64,000 bases of DNA from Hybos culiciformis (taxonomy: Eukaryota; Arthropoda; Insecta; Diptera; Hybotidae), in NCBI GenBank assembly GCA_964007475.1, contig OZ023274.1, positions 36,603,816 to 36,667,815 of the forward strand, given 5' to 3'. The position numbers and the translations under genes were made by a program. Positions 44,441 through 58,570 of this stretch are shown here, piece by piece (positions within the stretch are counted from its first letter, which is position 1; the number at the start of each line of letters is the position of its first letter). Under the pieces are notes generated by a model that worked only from the letters and a program-made list of their open reading frames with translations, was not told the DNA's origin and ran no database searches.

Positions 44441-47400
44441 TTTGTTGCTTTCTACTATTTCTAGAGTAAAAAAATAAAATTATTGTGAAAAAATTAGACT
44501 TTTCTGAATCGTTCAATTGTTTCAAAATTTCTTAGTATAAAATCTCCAATAGGTATGCGTCGAAAGTTTTAAGAGATAAAAAAATTTGACATTAATTGGA
44601 TATGATTAAATAATAGAAAATATGCTTCAAATTATACAATAGAAATAATAAATAAATTAAAACCAACGATGTAGATTGTAATGTTTAATTAAATTCATTT
44701 TTAATACTTAGTTATATATTATTTTTATAATTATTGAAATTTAGTTCATTTCAGGAATGTTTAACAAAGTCATTGATTTTTGTTTCATGATTTTTCTTTT
44801 TTTCTAGAAATCTTTAAAACTAACTACCTACGCAATCATAATTTTTCTGATGTGTCTGGGTTATATTAAAAATATTATTTTAAAGTTGAAAAGGTTAATA
44901 TACAAATAAATATAATAATAAGTTTATTAGTAAAAAAACGCATTTTCGACTTAATAATTAATCCTGGAGATATATTAAACGCAATTGATGCGGTTGGATT
45001 GGAACGTTCCCACGAAATGTTAAAAAATTTAAAATTGTTTCAACTTTTAGGGCGCTGCGTTCAGCAGTGTTAAAGTTTATAATCTTCCATACAATTTTAT
45101 ATAATTTAACTTTATTACGGCGGTTTCACGCGTTCAACAATCATTCAGTGGGTACAGGTAAGTACAGAATAGAATTTACTGCAGATGTTATAGGATCATA
45201 ATAACTATACTATTAGAGGTTAATGCTTATTATAAAATTATAAAATACAAAATCAATAATATGACTCCAATAATTCGTCAACCTAAGTGCACCTGGCAGC
45301 GGAAAGTAAGAACTTTATTTTACACTAATGATTTTATGATTTTTTTTTCGTCAGTATTTCATTCGATAATAATTCAGCTCGATTTTTTTCGTTCAGTTTT
45401 TTGCAATCTGCAATAGATATTTTCCTTCAATGGATTCTACTATTTGAATTGTAAAACAATTTTTTAAAAAAGGTATTTTTTACTATGTCCCTTACTTCTA
45501 TGTAGGTCTTATACCTGGATAAAAAAAAAACAAAAATTAAAAACCTGAAAGCCCTTAAATGAGACAAACCGCCCAAACAACACGTCTTTAAATAAAATTT
45601 TCTTATTACTTCTTTATATATGAAATAATAATAATAATAATAATCATAAGAAAAGAAAAATACATATTTTTTTTTAAATCCCAGTAATGCACGTGCATTT
45701 TTAGTTATTTCTCTTTAGGCGGATGTGAACAAAACTCACATAGAGATAACCTTTAAAAATATAACAGATAAAGGTCTGGGTTCATTGTTTTTATAAAAAT
45801 ATTACACTGACTCCAATTTTCTAAAAAACATTCACACAAGTGTTAAAAATTCATGAATCGAATATTCAAGAAAACGAAATTCCAGGAAGAAGGATTAAAA
45901 ATATTCGTTATAAAATATTTTATTTTTTGAGTCTACCTATAGTCGTTTAATCATAGTCTGAGAATATTTCCAGCTGTATTTATTTACTCAGAGACTTAAA
46001 ATATTTTATATATTATACAGGTGCGTTTGTCTAATTAAATTATAATGTCTTCGTTGCTGGAAAGTAAAATATGTTTATACCGTATATGTTAATAAACTAA
46101 AAGAACATTCTTCTTAAATAATCTTCTCTGAAAAAGTTGGCTTTCAAGAACTAGGTAAGTTACATAGAAAATTTTTTTCCTAAAACCCTGGAGCAAATTT
46201 GTTAAATTATATATAATTTGAAAAACTTTATGTATTATGTAGAGATCGAGAAGATTTTTTATAAAGGTGTAGTACAGGTATATATTATATCACAAACTTT
46301 GATACCATTTTAATAGAGATAGTTGGAAATAAAACATAAATGTGTTGATTGATATGTAAATGTAATGTATGTAGTTTACATTGTATTACAATTTTCCAAA
46401 ATGAGTTAATATTTTGCAATCTGTGGTTGTTCAGAATTCTTATATTGAAGTAATTCTTTGTATTGTATTTAACAAAAGCTCAAAATCTTGTAACATTTTA
46501 TTTTCCAAAAATTAAAAAAAGAAGAAAATTTATATTGTATTGTATAGCATTGAATTGGAGGTATTTGCACAGTATCAAAATAGAAAAAAAAGACAATAAG
46601 AAAATACCGCGATTAGTAAGAAACACCTGAATAGTATTAAAAACAAATTTTTGGTTTCCCATAAAAGAAAATTATTTTGCAACATTTTATTTATTTTTTT
46701 TTTTTGTAATTAACTTTTCAGAGATGGACACAAATTTCGTAAAAAGAAATTTATGTAAAATGAATAAATTTTTACATAATACAGAAAATCATCAGACATC
46801 TTCATTTCAAAAATGACAATTTTTAAAATAAACATAAATGTTTACAATCTCATCATTCGCATAAATTTTTATTAAACACAAAATAAATGTTTTAACGTAA
46901 ACATATGAGGGACATGAAGATTTCACTGAATTTTGTTTAGTTTAATAATAAATTGAGAAGTGTATAATGGGAAATAAATTTACATAAAATTTAAGTTTTA
47001 CTGATAGTATCTAAAAGTTAAATGCTTGATTTTAATATTTTATTCTATGTTGCACATAATTCTAAAATAATAAAAAAATGAAAAATATTTTTGTTTAATT
47101 TAAAAATATACATAGTTTGTTTCGAAATTATTCTTTAAAAAAAGGCATTTGAAAATTTCGTTTTTTTGCAATTTATTAATTATAGCATGGCAATTTAATA
47201 ATTATACTTATTTTAAAATATATAATTTGTTATCGCAAAATATTTTATTTGTAATTGCCGGAATTGGAAGATAATTTGGTTCATATCCTCAAAGTTTGTG
47301 AATTAAATTGAAGGGATACTTCTATAATCAGATTAACAAGTTATTACAGTAATTTAGATTTTAGCTTTTATGCAACATAATACAAATTAATTTTAATTTG

Positions 47401-50269
47401 GCTGTCGATCAATTTGTTGTCAATTTTATTATCTATAATTTTTCATTATTTAAATATTTGGGTTTGCAACAAATTTATAACTCATTCTTTATTAATAAAA
47501 TTGAAACTTTTGAATAATTTTTTTGTTTTAATAAAATAAAGTAGGTAATATTTATATGATGAGTATAATGTGTACATAATTATTTAAATGGGAATTTTTT
47601 ATTATGAATATGTTTAAAAAATAATTGTTAATTGTTTCCTATAATTCGTATGAAATGGTTTTGTAATAATTTTTTATGCAATGAAGTGAGAAATGTAAAA
47701 ATTTATTTATTTGAATAACACACACACAACTATATAATTTCGATTTCTTGGGAAAGAATCATATTAAAACACGGAAACTTTCTCCCTGAAAATAAATTGT
47801 TAATAAATTCTAACAGTCGGTCTAACTAACGGTCAAACACTAAGCCCTACGGCCTACACCATATTTAATAGAATTTTAAAACTAGTAATTAATAATAATT
47901 ACTATAAATTCATTCATATTTCATATTTTCTATATTTTCATATTCATTCATATTTCAAAATATTTTAATAGTAAACATAATTTTATTTTTGTTCAATTTG
48001 TATAAAAATGCAGAAACTGAAATTTTATTAAAAATATTTCAGATTTTTGAATTGATCATTTAATGTTCTTTCTACGAATTTAACTGATATTATCGCCATT
48101 ATATTTATCCACTGATGGTGGAGGTGGAATTTATTTCTTTACCAACAAATTATCCTTTAGAATTTTATTTAAATGATTCTTTGATTAAAAAAATTTTGTA
48201 GTTTGTTTATTTCTTAAAATCAATAATTATTGTCAAATTATAATTTTTTATTATGCCAAATAGTGAGAAACTTAAATATAATGTATAAATAATTTCAAAA
48301 AGAAAATTTTCTGTTTTTAATATGAAAAAAAAAAAACATTGCAGATGTTTTTAATTTGACAGATGGACTTTCAGTACAATTGTTTTCCCCTTTATATTTT
48401 AGAAATCATTAACCGCGAATTTTGATTTCAAACTATTATCGACAATAATTGAATAAATATGGATTAGCATTTAATAATTAATAATGCATAGTGAAGAAAA
48501 TGATGCAGTAAATAGGAAGTGAATTTTCTTTTTAAAATTCAAAACCTAGTTTCATTTTGTCGAGCTTACGTATTTCAGAGTTTACCTATTCTGAGTTTTA
48601 TTTTTATTATTTTTATATTTATTTCATAAATTAAATTATATTCAATGAATTACAGCTAGCTAAATAGTTGATATATGATAAGTACATATTAAAAAAATTT
48701 GTATTGTAAAAATAAATGAACACAATAAAAAATCAGAAAAAATCACTGTAAGCTTATTTACAAACAAAATTTACTCTTTTCAATCTCAAGAAATTAAAAT
48801 CAAAATTTTTCTTTTTGTTAAAAACCTGACTATTTAATTTTATAATATAACGACATCCGTAATTACTCATCCTTGAAATCAATATCCCTTTTATTCTTGA
48901 TATTTTGTAACTGAAAATTTTCATTAATAAAAACCATTTTTAAACCGATAAAATTTCATGGGAATATTTAAAGTAATGTAAATATATAAAAAAAAATTAT
49001 TTTTAAGATGACGCTAAACTTTTACAATTAAAATAAGTTGTTTTATTTAAAAGTCAATTGAACCAACTTTATTTGATGTGTAGAATTTTTGATAACATTG
49101 CTTCATCGTAAACTTTAAATATTTTATTTAAAACTATTCAAGTATTTCAAGAAACAATAATTATTTTAGTCAATTTAGAATTTAAAAGCTTTAATCATAA
49201 TATATAATCAAATCTAAGCTATACACATTTTTAAAGCATTTGATAATAAATTCATCATAAATTAAACGATAAAAATTTTAAAAGAATTTTCTTTAAAAAA
49301 TAAATAAATAGTCCTTCTATTATAATATGTACCGGTGTGATTGTTCCAAGGACCCTTAAACTAAATATTTTTAAAAAATATTATGCAGCCTTATAAAATT
49401 TATTTAGTTTTAGAATAATTAATGCATCTGCGCCTTTTATTTAAGTGAAGCAGCAATAAAAATTATATGTGTACAATATTTTATTGGGAAAAAAGTTCAC
49501 ACACTTTTTTTTAAGGGCAACATTTTGATGACATACGGCTTGCTTAAATAATTCAATATACGTTAAGACAAAAATCGGAATCGCAATGGTTTTTAGAAAT
49601 ATGTAGGGGATTGATGAAAATAACACATTTAGCGCCAGGTTTATTATTTTTTATATTAAAATTCAAAAATTTATATTTTGAATCATTTTTGTTCTTATTA
49701 TTATTTTGGTGTTAGACTTATTAGAGATTTGAAAATTCATCAAGTTTTTTTTTTGTTTATTTGAAATTTTATAGTATGAAATAAACTGTTGGATTAGATT
49801 AATAAAAGGATTATAAATGAAATTATAAGACGATAAGGTAAGGTCTATTCTATATGTCTACTTTGTTTGCTATGAGAATTTGCCACAAATTAAATTTGAA
49901 TTGCAATAACTTGGAACCTGGCGTGGAACTTTGATACCCGAGGCTGGGAAGCAGAGATTTGTTGGTTCCCATCTAGTGAATATAAGCTCGTTCAAAAAGA
50001 AATGAATATACATATTTTCTGTGTGTTGATTTAATTATTTTATTAAAGTAACACACAGAAAAAAAAGAGTAGCCTTTTCATCTAAACTTTAAATAAAATC
50101 ATTTAATGTTTGTGATTGAATTTTAGCCATTTAAACTGTTTAATTGAACCAGCTATTCTTAATTAAATGATTTGCTACAAATCGTAATTATTTGATTCAT
50201 TTAATAATTTAAATGAAATATCTAATTTGCATTATCCGTTTTTGACCCCTCAAATACAAAAAAAAAACT
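44441..50269. other. Intergenic, possible orphan splice donors
   Basis: Mostly featureless AT-rich DNA. Strong donor-like sites occur at 45158 (GTACAG|GTAAGTAC) and near 46154 (ACTAG|GTAAGTTA) on the plus strand, without any attached coding sequence. Confidence 0.4.
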
Positions 50270-50530
50270 CAAATGTTTTTTTTGTTTTTTTTTTGGTTTT
50301 TTTAAAATTTTTTTTTTCTAACTTTTTTGGTTTTTTTTTTTGTTTTTTTTTTCTTTTTTCTTTTTTTTTAAACTTTTTTGGTCACACATCTAAGTACTAT
50401 CCACTACGAGACATTGCTTTTTTTTTTTTAGCTTTTTTGGTCGGTCACCCATCTAAGTTCTATCACAACGAGGCGTTGCTTAACCGTTTTGTTCAATGTT
50501 ATGAATTCTTCCACTGAGCTATGTCAGTGA
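50270..50530 (-). mobile_element. 5S rRNA-derived SINE with two 5S-like modules
   Basis: On the minus strand, starting at 50530, a tRNA-like TAGCTCAGTGGAAGAATTC leads into GGTTAAGCAACG, GATAGAACTTAGATGGGTG and ACC. These are the 5S rRNA internal promoter boxes in order. After a short A-rich spacer a second, more diverged module AAGCAATGTCTCGTAGTGGA, TAGTACTTAGATGTGTGACC follows, then an A-rich tail over 100 bases long. The module order and A tail indicate a SINE3-type retroposon rather than a 5S gene; the 5' half of 5S rRNA is missing. Confidence 0.75.
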
Positions 50531-53500
50531 TATACAACAATGTATTAATAGACAATATAAAATCGGTTTCTATGAAAACTTTCTACAATTGTCAAAGAAT
50601 GTTATTGTACAATTCTACTATTTTTGTAGTTGATATATTGAAATATTTATTTCAAATCAAATAATTAAATTTGTTGAATCACATAATGTTTAGATAATTT
50701 TAAAATTTACCTTAATTTTCATTTTAACAAATTTGTTTTAATATTTCAAATAAATGAATTGTTAAAAACAACTATTGAATTTAATAATTCTTTCAATTAA
50801 TTATTTGTATTTTAAAATTCAAATCAATGAATTTGCATTAGAAAAATCAGTCAATTTTGAATTTTTTTTCAACTATTTAAGTAATTAATTTGTTTAAAAC
50901 ATTAGTTAAATTAAAGAAAGCTGATTCATTTAATTATGATTAGTCAATTATTCTAATTTATTTCTTTCTGTGCATAATTCTTAAATTCACTTGTTGCAAT
51001 TCATATATATATAGATATAAACGATGATTAAAAAAATATTTTAATTAAAAAGCGAACTCGTACTTATTTTTTCTTCTTATAGTTTATCATCTGCATTCTG
51101 AAAATTCATCGATTATGTAATCAATATTTTCAAATGATACTTTATAATTTTGAATCGAGATCCTCTTCATTATAGGATTTCCTTTTGAAGTGTTCAATAA
51201 CTTCAATGTCGTTTCAAACTTATAATATAACAGAATTAAAGAATTAACTTTCTTGAAATCAGAGGCCCCCAGCCCCAAAGAACGTGGAGATCAGAAGCAT
51301 TGCTTCCACTAAGTTCTGCGCCTGCTTAGAATCTTAGGTAATTGAAAAAAACTCCACATAAATTTATATTCTAATTGAAATTATGTACACCCGAAAAACT
51401 GAATCCATGGCCGAAGAAAAATTAAGGAACTCATTATTTGGACTAACAAAATAAAAAGAATACTTATATTTCTTTTTAATTGGTTCGTATGAGCTATTAT
51501 AAATATGTAAGTATGTATCTATTAGTCTTACGTTTTGTGTTTTTTCAGACCACCATTTACATTTTTTTTTTCTTGAGAAATTAAATAATAACCATATGTG
51601 TGAACATATTATGAAACCAGAATGCAGATAATTTTGAAAAATGATTTAAATTATTTAAAAAATTTATTCATAATTTACATATAGTCTATTTTCAGCTAAT
51701 TGACTATTATTTTATGATTTACATATGGGCCAACTTTTATAATTTATTTCTATATGAATATACAAATTAAGCATAATATTCTATTTTTATGAAAAATAAT
51801 ATCGATAAAAAAAAACATCAGAATCAGTCAGCGGTACAGATTACAGAATTTATTTAGATAATTTTATTCTTTCAAGAAAATATACCAAATATTAAGAAAT
51901 ATAAAGATATTAATTCCTCTTCTGTTAATTGAAACAATTCAAGAATAAAATTTAATATCATTGTATAATAATGTTGTTAATCGTGAATAATTCTGTTCAA
52001 TTAGTTTGTATAATATGTATATATATTATTTTTTTGGCTTAAATTTGTAGTTAAATATTTATTTATTAATTTGAATTAATTTTATTAAACACATGTATAG
52101 TTAAATAATTTATAGCATTTTTGTTTGCGATATAATTAATGCTATTATAATGTTTTAAATACTTCATATAATTTTAAAATATCTACAAATATTTTCAACT
52201 TAACTTATAATGATTGTATGTATATTAAAAATATAGGTTGATATAGGAAGTTTCATTATAATATATTATTATTCCAAGATGCAAATTTAAAATTTTAAGA
52301 GATTTGTATTTTTTTTTTAAAAGATGCGAGTTAATAAATTATTGAAAAAAAAAAACACATCAAAATAATTTTCGATAATGTGTACTTAATACCTTAATAC
52401 TTAATAGGACTTACGCAAAACTGAACATCAAAGAAAAATGTAAATAAAAATTATTGGTTGCAGTTTTATTTTTGTCAGCTGCATTATTTTTTAAATAAAA
52501 TATACAGAATTTTTTTTCTTATGCATATATTGAATACCAAACATTACAGTATGTAAGTTGCAATATAATTTTCTGAAACAACAAATTTTTATACAAATTT
52601 TATGTATTTATTGATTCCTTTATATTGTTAATTGATATTAAATTAGAAGTCACATAATAAAAACTTTTTATACCCTTATTTAGATGACTTATTAAAAGTT
52701 TAGATTTTGTAGTGTTAATTTAGTCATATAATAATTGTTTATATTAAGTAATAAAAAATTATATGTGAAAGCTTAAACTTTCTATAATTAAAATACAAAT
52801 GTTTTTTAATTATATATATGGATTCATAATATGTAGCATGGTTAGATATTAAGTATGAAGTAGAGCCCAAATGGTCATGTCAGTTTTCCCTTCTTGAAGA
52901 AAAGAGTTACATTTACATACATACGTATTATATGTTACATTTTTTTGTGTTTATTTATATTCGTGGACTACAAACTACGTACAAACTTATGGACTATGCA
53001 AAAAAATTAAAAAAAAATATGTCAAAAAACAACTAAAACCATCATAATCCATTTTATGCTTTTAAAGTATGACAAATGAAAATATATTATGTTCGTGCCT
53101 ACTAAGTGAGAAAATAGTAATATTCATGCATTATTAAACATTTTAGACAAAAAAAATCTCAAGCATAAATTGTTGTATATATAATATTCGAATAAACGTG
53201 CGTACAAGTAGCTAATTTTTTATGTTACATATTTAAATTTTATACATTTTATTGAAAGAAATCTTTTGAAAAGATATTTACAATATTATTTCTTCTAACT
53301 TCTAACAATGTCCTAATTTTGGAAATTACAAGAACAGTGAATGAAGAAATCAATACTTCAGAAAGGTTCATCTTCCTGTTGTTAAAAAATATTTACATTT
53401 ATAAAGAAAATAGATATAATACTGATTTATACTAATTTTGAATTTTTAAGCTTGATGTTTCATTGTTTTTATCCCCTTTTACGACGATTGAAAGAAAATA

Positions 53501-56500
53501 TTTTAAATCGAAATTTTAAGAACTATACTAGATTTACAGACGTAGTTTTCTATATTTTTTGTGAGAGAAACCCGCATTTTCTAAGTGAGATTATAAAAAA
53601 GGTATTATGGGTTGAAAAATTGACTTAAAACAATATTATTTTTGAATTATACTTTTTTGGATTTCTATTAAAACAGTAAATATAGTATAAATTTAAAGCT
53701 GATTTATACGCAGCTGGGCTGAATTAATAAATTTTGCGTGCAATCAAATTATAACTTATTTTGCGTAGTAGTTTAATATCAATGCAATGCAAATATATTA
53801 TTTTTCTTATCAATTTAATATTATGAGACATAACATAACTACAAAATATATAGTTAATATTTTTATAATTTTCTTATTTAATAATTTTTGTTTTGGTAAT
53901 AATAATGGCATTTATAAACCTGTATTTTTACCTGAAATAAAATACTGTTTCCTATTAAAATCATAAAAGCACATTTAATAAAAATTTTTTTTCTCTATAT
54001 ATATAAATATATTATCATCTTGAAGGCGACAAAAAAGATAGTGTTTATTTAACACCTCATTAACATGACTTTTACTCTTAAATTGAAATTTGAAAATAAT
54101 AAGAAAAAAATTATTTAATTTATTGCATTTTGTAGATTTTTTTCTGATTAAATATTTATTTAAAAATAATATTGATAATAAATATACAATGGTTTACTTA
54201 TACTATAAATAAAGAATATTAGGAAAATTTTCATTCATTCAATAAAAGTATTGCTTTTTATATTGGCGTTGGGAAAATATTTGTCGTAATACAATGAAAT
54301 CATTAACATAACTTTAAACATTTATATTGAGATCATTTTTAGTATGGATAGTAAATAGATATTATAATTTATATTGATTTAACCCTTTGATAACTGATGA
54401 TGATGAATCATATAAAGAAAAAAAAACAAGAATATATAAAAATATTCGACTTAGAGGGTTTACAATAACTCTATGTACTACGTAGTTGGCTATTTGTATC
54501 TACTTATTTATTTGTTGCGTTCCATATAATAATAATTTTATTTTTATAACATTATGATGTTGTCTTAAGGACGGAAACCAAATACTGGTGGTATATTATT
54601 GGCAAATAAGATTTGTTTGAGATTTGTTGTACAGACATTTGAATAAATTTTAATTTTTTTATTAAAAATTAAAATATAATTCCGTATATAAGGTGTCAAT
54701 GACTTGTCATTAATGTTGTAAGATTAAAAAAAATAACAAAGAATTAATGACGCAAAAAGTTATGAGTAAATTTTTTTTATATTTAGGTGTTTTTTGCTTT
54801 AATCTTTTCAATTTTCTTTTATGATGATACATTATGCTTTTACAATGTTGTACCTAAGCGATAAATGCAACGCCATCTGAGCACATGAACATAATCTCCG
54901 GCCAAAAATGCCATTAATATCATAAAATAATTATGTATTTAATACATACTTAATTTAATTTAAGTACTTAAATTTTCGAATATAATATCTTAGGTATCAT
55001 AATATTGGTATATGTGTTTATGTACAAATGCATATTTATTATTATTATCTTAAAATTTACCAGAACATTTTCATTAAATGGTTTCAATAAAAAAAAAAAA
55101 ACAAATTAAATTAAATTTGTATTATAATAATCAAACATTTGGCCCATTCTATATGTTAAAAGCATATTGCAAACTAAATATAATTATCTACATATGTACA
55201 ATTCAAGGGATAATATACATTTTAAATTTATTAAAAGAAAGCATTATGTAATGAAAATTGTATGCATATGCTCTAAATGTATCAGCTCATCTTATGCAGC
55301 TGATTCAGCCGGCTGATGATGATAAAAAAAAAATTACACCCGGTCTCCCTTTTTTTTTTTTTAAATAAAATTCCCTATTTTATCATACCTTTTTCCGTTA
55401 ATTCTAAAAATGTTGAGAACTTATATTTTATTTATATCCTTTTTATTAGAACTATTATTGGCTGCATTAATATATGTATACATATGTACAAAATATGTAT
55501 TTATTAAAAAAAAAAGTGAATGACATTCCGCCAACAATTCCCATCGTTATAATTTCGTTATTTTGATCAATAAGTTAATCTCATAATATGCAATGTGTAA
55601 TATACTATATGTATATGTACATAATATAAATACTTAAAATAATATTTCGAAGATTTTGAAAAAAATAAACCATAATATAATATGTCTATAATGAAACAGA
55701 GATAAAACACTGTCAAACGAAATGACATATAAAAATTCTGTAGCTTCAAGGAAATACTCAATTTTCGAATTAATTTGGAATTTTAGGTTTTATTGTCAGT
55801 ATAGCTATAGTAACCTGTTTGTGGTTAAAAAGAGTTTTTTTTAGAGATAAGAAAAGGGAAATCAGACTTACAATAATTAGTATAAAAATTTCTATCTCCA
55901 AAATAATTAATTTAAAAGCAATTAAAACCAGAATTAACTGTATTGGTATCACATAATTTTTTCACGCTTACAGTTAGTATATGTTTTGTACAGAGTTTCT
56001 CAACAGCAATATACTATGCCTTGTCTACTTAAAAGTTCTATAGAAGAAATAGGAACTCTGTAAAAGAAGCCATCAAAAAATTTTACAAGTACTTGCACAC
56101 ATTCATATAAATAAATTAATAAAATATATGAAAAAAAATATGTTGTGAAAAAAACGATTACCATACGAAATTTGATTTTGAAATCTTAATTATACAATAC
56201 TTCTAATTGTGGGACAAAAATAAAATATTTATTTTTATGAATTACATTAAGATAAGCGAAGCAATTGAGAATATATATATATATTAAATCCCAGAATTAT
56301 GTTGAACAAATGTTTTGCGTTTTTTTTTTTTTTTATCGGTGGTGATATAAACATGAAACATTGTAAAATAATCTATGTATTTTGGTGAAGTACAATATTT
56401 TATTTTCATGATTATACGCTTTTTGCTTTCACCATCTATATACGTAAAATATATGCTTTGCCACTTATATTATTCATCGATCCTTTTGATCCTTTCCATG

Positions 56501-57618
56501 TAATAATAATTTTCAATTGCTGTTATACATATGTGTCGCATAAGTGACAATTTCTAGATAATATCAAAATTATATGATTTCGCGTTTAAAATATATAACA
56601 TGTATTTATTTATATGATTTTTGGGTTAATGTTTTAAACATGTATATATATAGTTTTAGTAATTCTGTCCGAAAAATAAATTGACCCCAAATAAACTGTT
56701 TGAAAATATGTGGCTGAAGGTTTTAAATCATGGTATAATAAAACCTTCTTTTTTTTATGGTTAAAATATTCAAAATTGTTGGCTTCTAGTTTTTCACTTT
56801 AACATGTCAAGAAATGACAAATGCAGAAAATGGTGTATAAAATTCAATCTTAACTAAACTTTTCTGCCTGAATACAGTTTTGTTGACTAATTTAAATTAT
56901 ATGTGTAAAATTTATTATAAATAGAGAAAAATAATTATTAGGAATGGGAAAATTAATTTTAATTGCCCAAAAAATTATGCTTTAAAAAAATTTTCTTTTT
57001 AGTTCATTTTTATTGAAAGCATTTTAGAAGCGATTGTGCATAAAATTCAAGTGATTAAAACTCACTTAAAAATGAAGAAAAAAAAAAGATTTAATTACTT
57101 AATGTTTTAAAGTTTTCTTCTTTTTTTTTTTTTACATAATATACATTTTTATACATAAAATTGTATACTTATGGTAGATGTGCAGAAAACAATAAAAAAA
57201 TAAATTTATTTTTGCATAATTTACAGAAAATTATCACATTATTTATCGAAAAATAAAAACAAATTTTTTTTTAGATTTAAATTTTATTTTTAGTACAACA
57301 CAAATATACACAACATAATATATAGTTTGATATTCCAAAGTTTCCCAATGTGTGGTTTTTTGTTTAATATATAGATATGTATGTATATATTTTTTATGAC
57401 TGAAATCGCAGCCGCATACAATTGCCGCAAATTAAAAATAAAAAAAATAATAAAAACAAGAAACCAACAACAGCAATATTATAAATAACGTTAACGAATA
57501 ATAATAATAAAAAAAAAATAATAAGAGAAAAATAACACAATAATAAACCAAATAAAATAAGAACGCGGAAAAAAATTTCTCACGGTCAATGTCGAAGCTC
57601 ACAAGCTGTAAAATTAAA

Positions 57619-57658
<40 letters not shown>

Positions 57659-58570
57659 TAGTATTAAAAAACTAAATTTTTTCATCTGCATACTACTCAA
57701 CTTTCCTAATTTGTAAATCACCCTAAGTTTATTTTATTCATTAAATGCTGACATAAAAAAAAAATTAAAATTCATTCATTGACTCTGACTTTACGTACAA
57801 CGAAAATTAAATTTAAGATATTTTGTTGTTGGTATATTTTTAATATAAAATTTCTAAGGTGAATTGAAATTTCAACCTTTTATAGAAACATTTAATTAAG
57901 TTCAAATGTATAGATAAGAATTCAAAGTTTATTTTTAACTTTTTTCGGATGTTCGGGTGATACCAAAAGGACTTTATTATAATTACAAAGCATTACATTT
58001 GTAAAGGAAATTGAGAACACAGGATATAGCTGACGCTCCCGACGACAGCTATCAACGATAGCTATGAGCGACCGCTATATGGGTGGAATAAACAGTCGCA
58101 GCAGATTAAAAATTTTTTATTTTATTTATACCATATATTAGGTATAATTATTTTCAATGATTTTTACAACATGTACTATCATTTGTTTAATCACCCTCAT
58201 TTTTTTCCACTAGTACTTAGCATGTGAAATTTGTATGTATGTACGAAAATACAAAAACTTTAAATATACATTGTATGTAAAATGAATTCATTAATTAAAA
58301 CAACTTGTCTGGCTTCGTCCTACATTTTTAATAAATACGAAATGTAATTTAATATAAAGTAAGAATTTCTGTTTTTTATATATATGTATATTTTTATATA
58401 TATACATTTTATATATATATACATATTTTTTTTAATATACATAAGTACATACATATCCAAGTATTTGATCAATGAATCGATATCAGATATTCAATATATT
58501 TTCTTCTAAGGAACTTATTCATTGTAAAAATAATTTATTGGTTGGATCAAATTTTTTTTATTTAATTATA
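50531..58570. other. Large gene-poor AT-rich region
   Basis: No convincing gene. An (ATT)n microsatellite lies at about 57619-57660. A small patch with higher GC at 58025-58090 contains the hairpin word AGCTATCAACGATAGCT. A 63-codon minus frame at 51087-51278 has no recognised motif. The region may hold distal regulatory DNA of the gene at 61.6 kb, but nothing in the sequence shows it. Confidence 0.5.

Noticed and set aside
50376..50490. A 5S rRNA gene
   Set aside because: Only the 3' promoter-box half is present, in two diverged tandem modules with a tRNA-like head and an A-rich tail.
50227..50517. A 96-codon Phe-rich frame
   Set aside because: It is the translation of the T-rich (reverse A-tail) part of the 5S-derived SINE.
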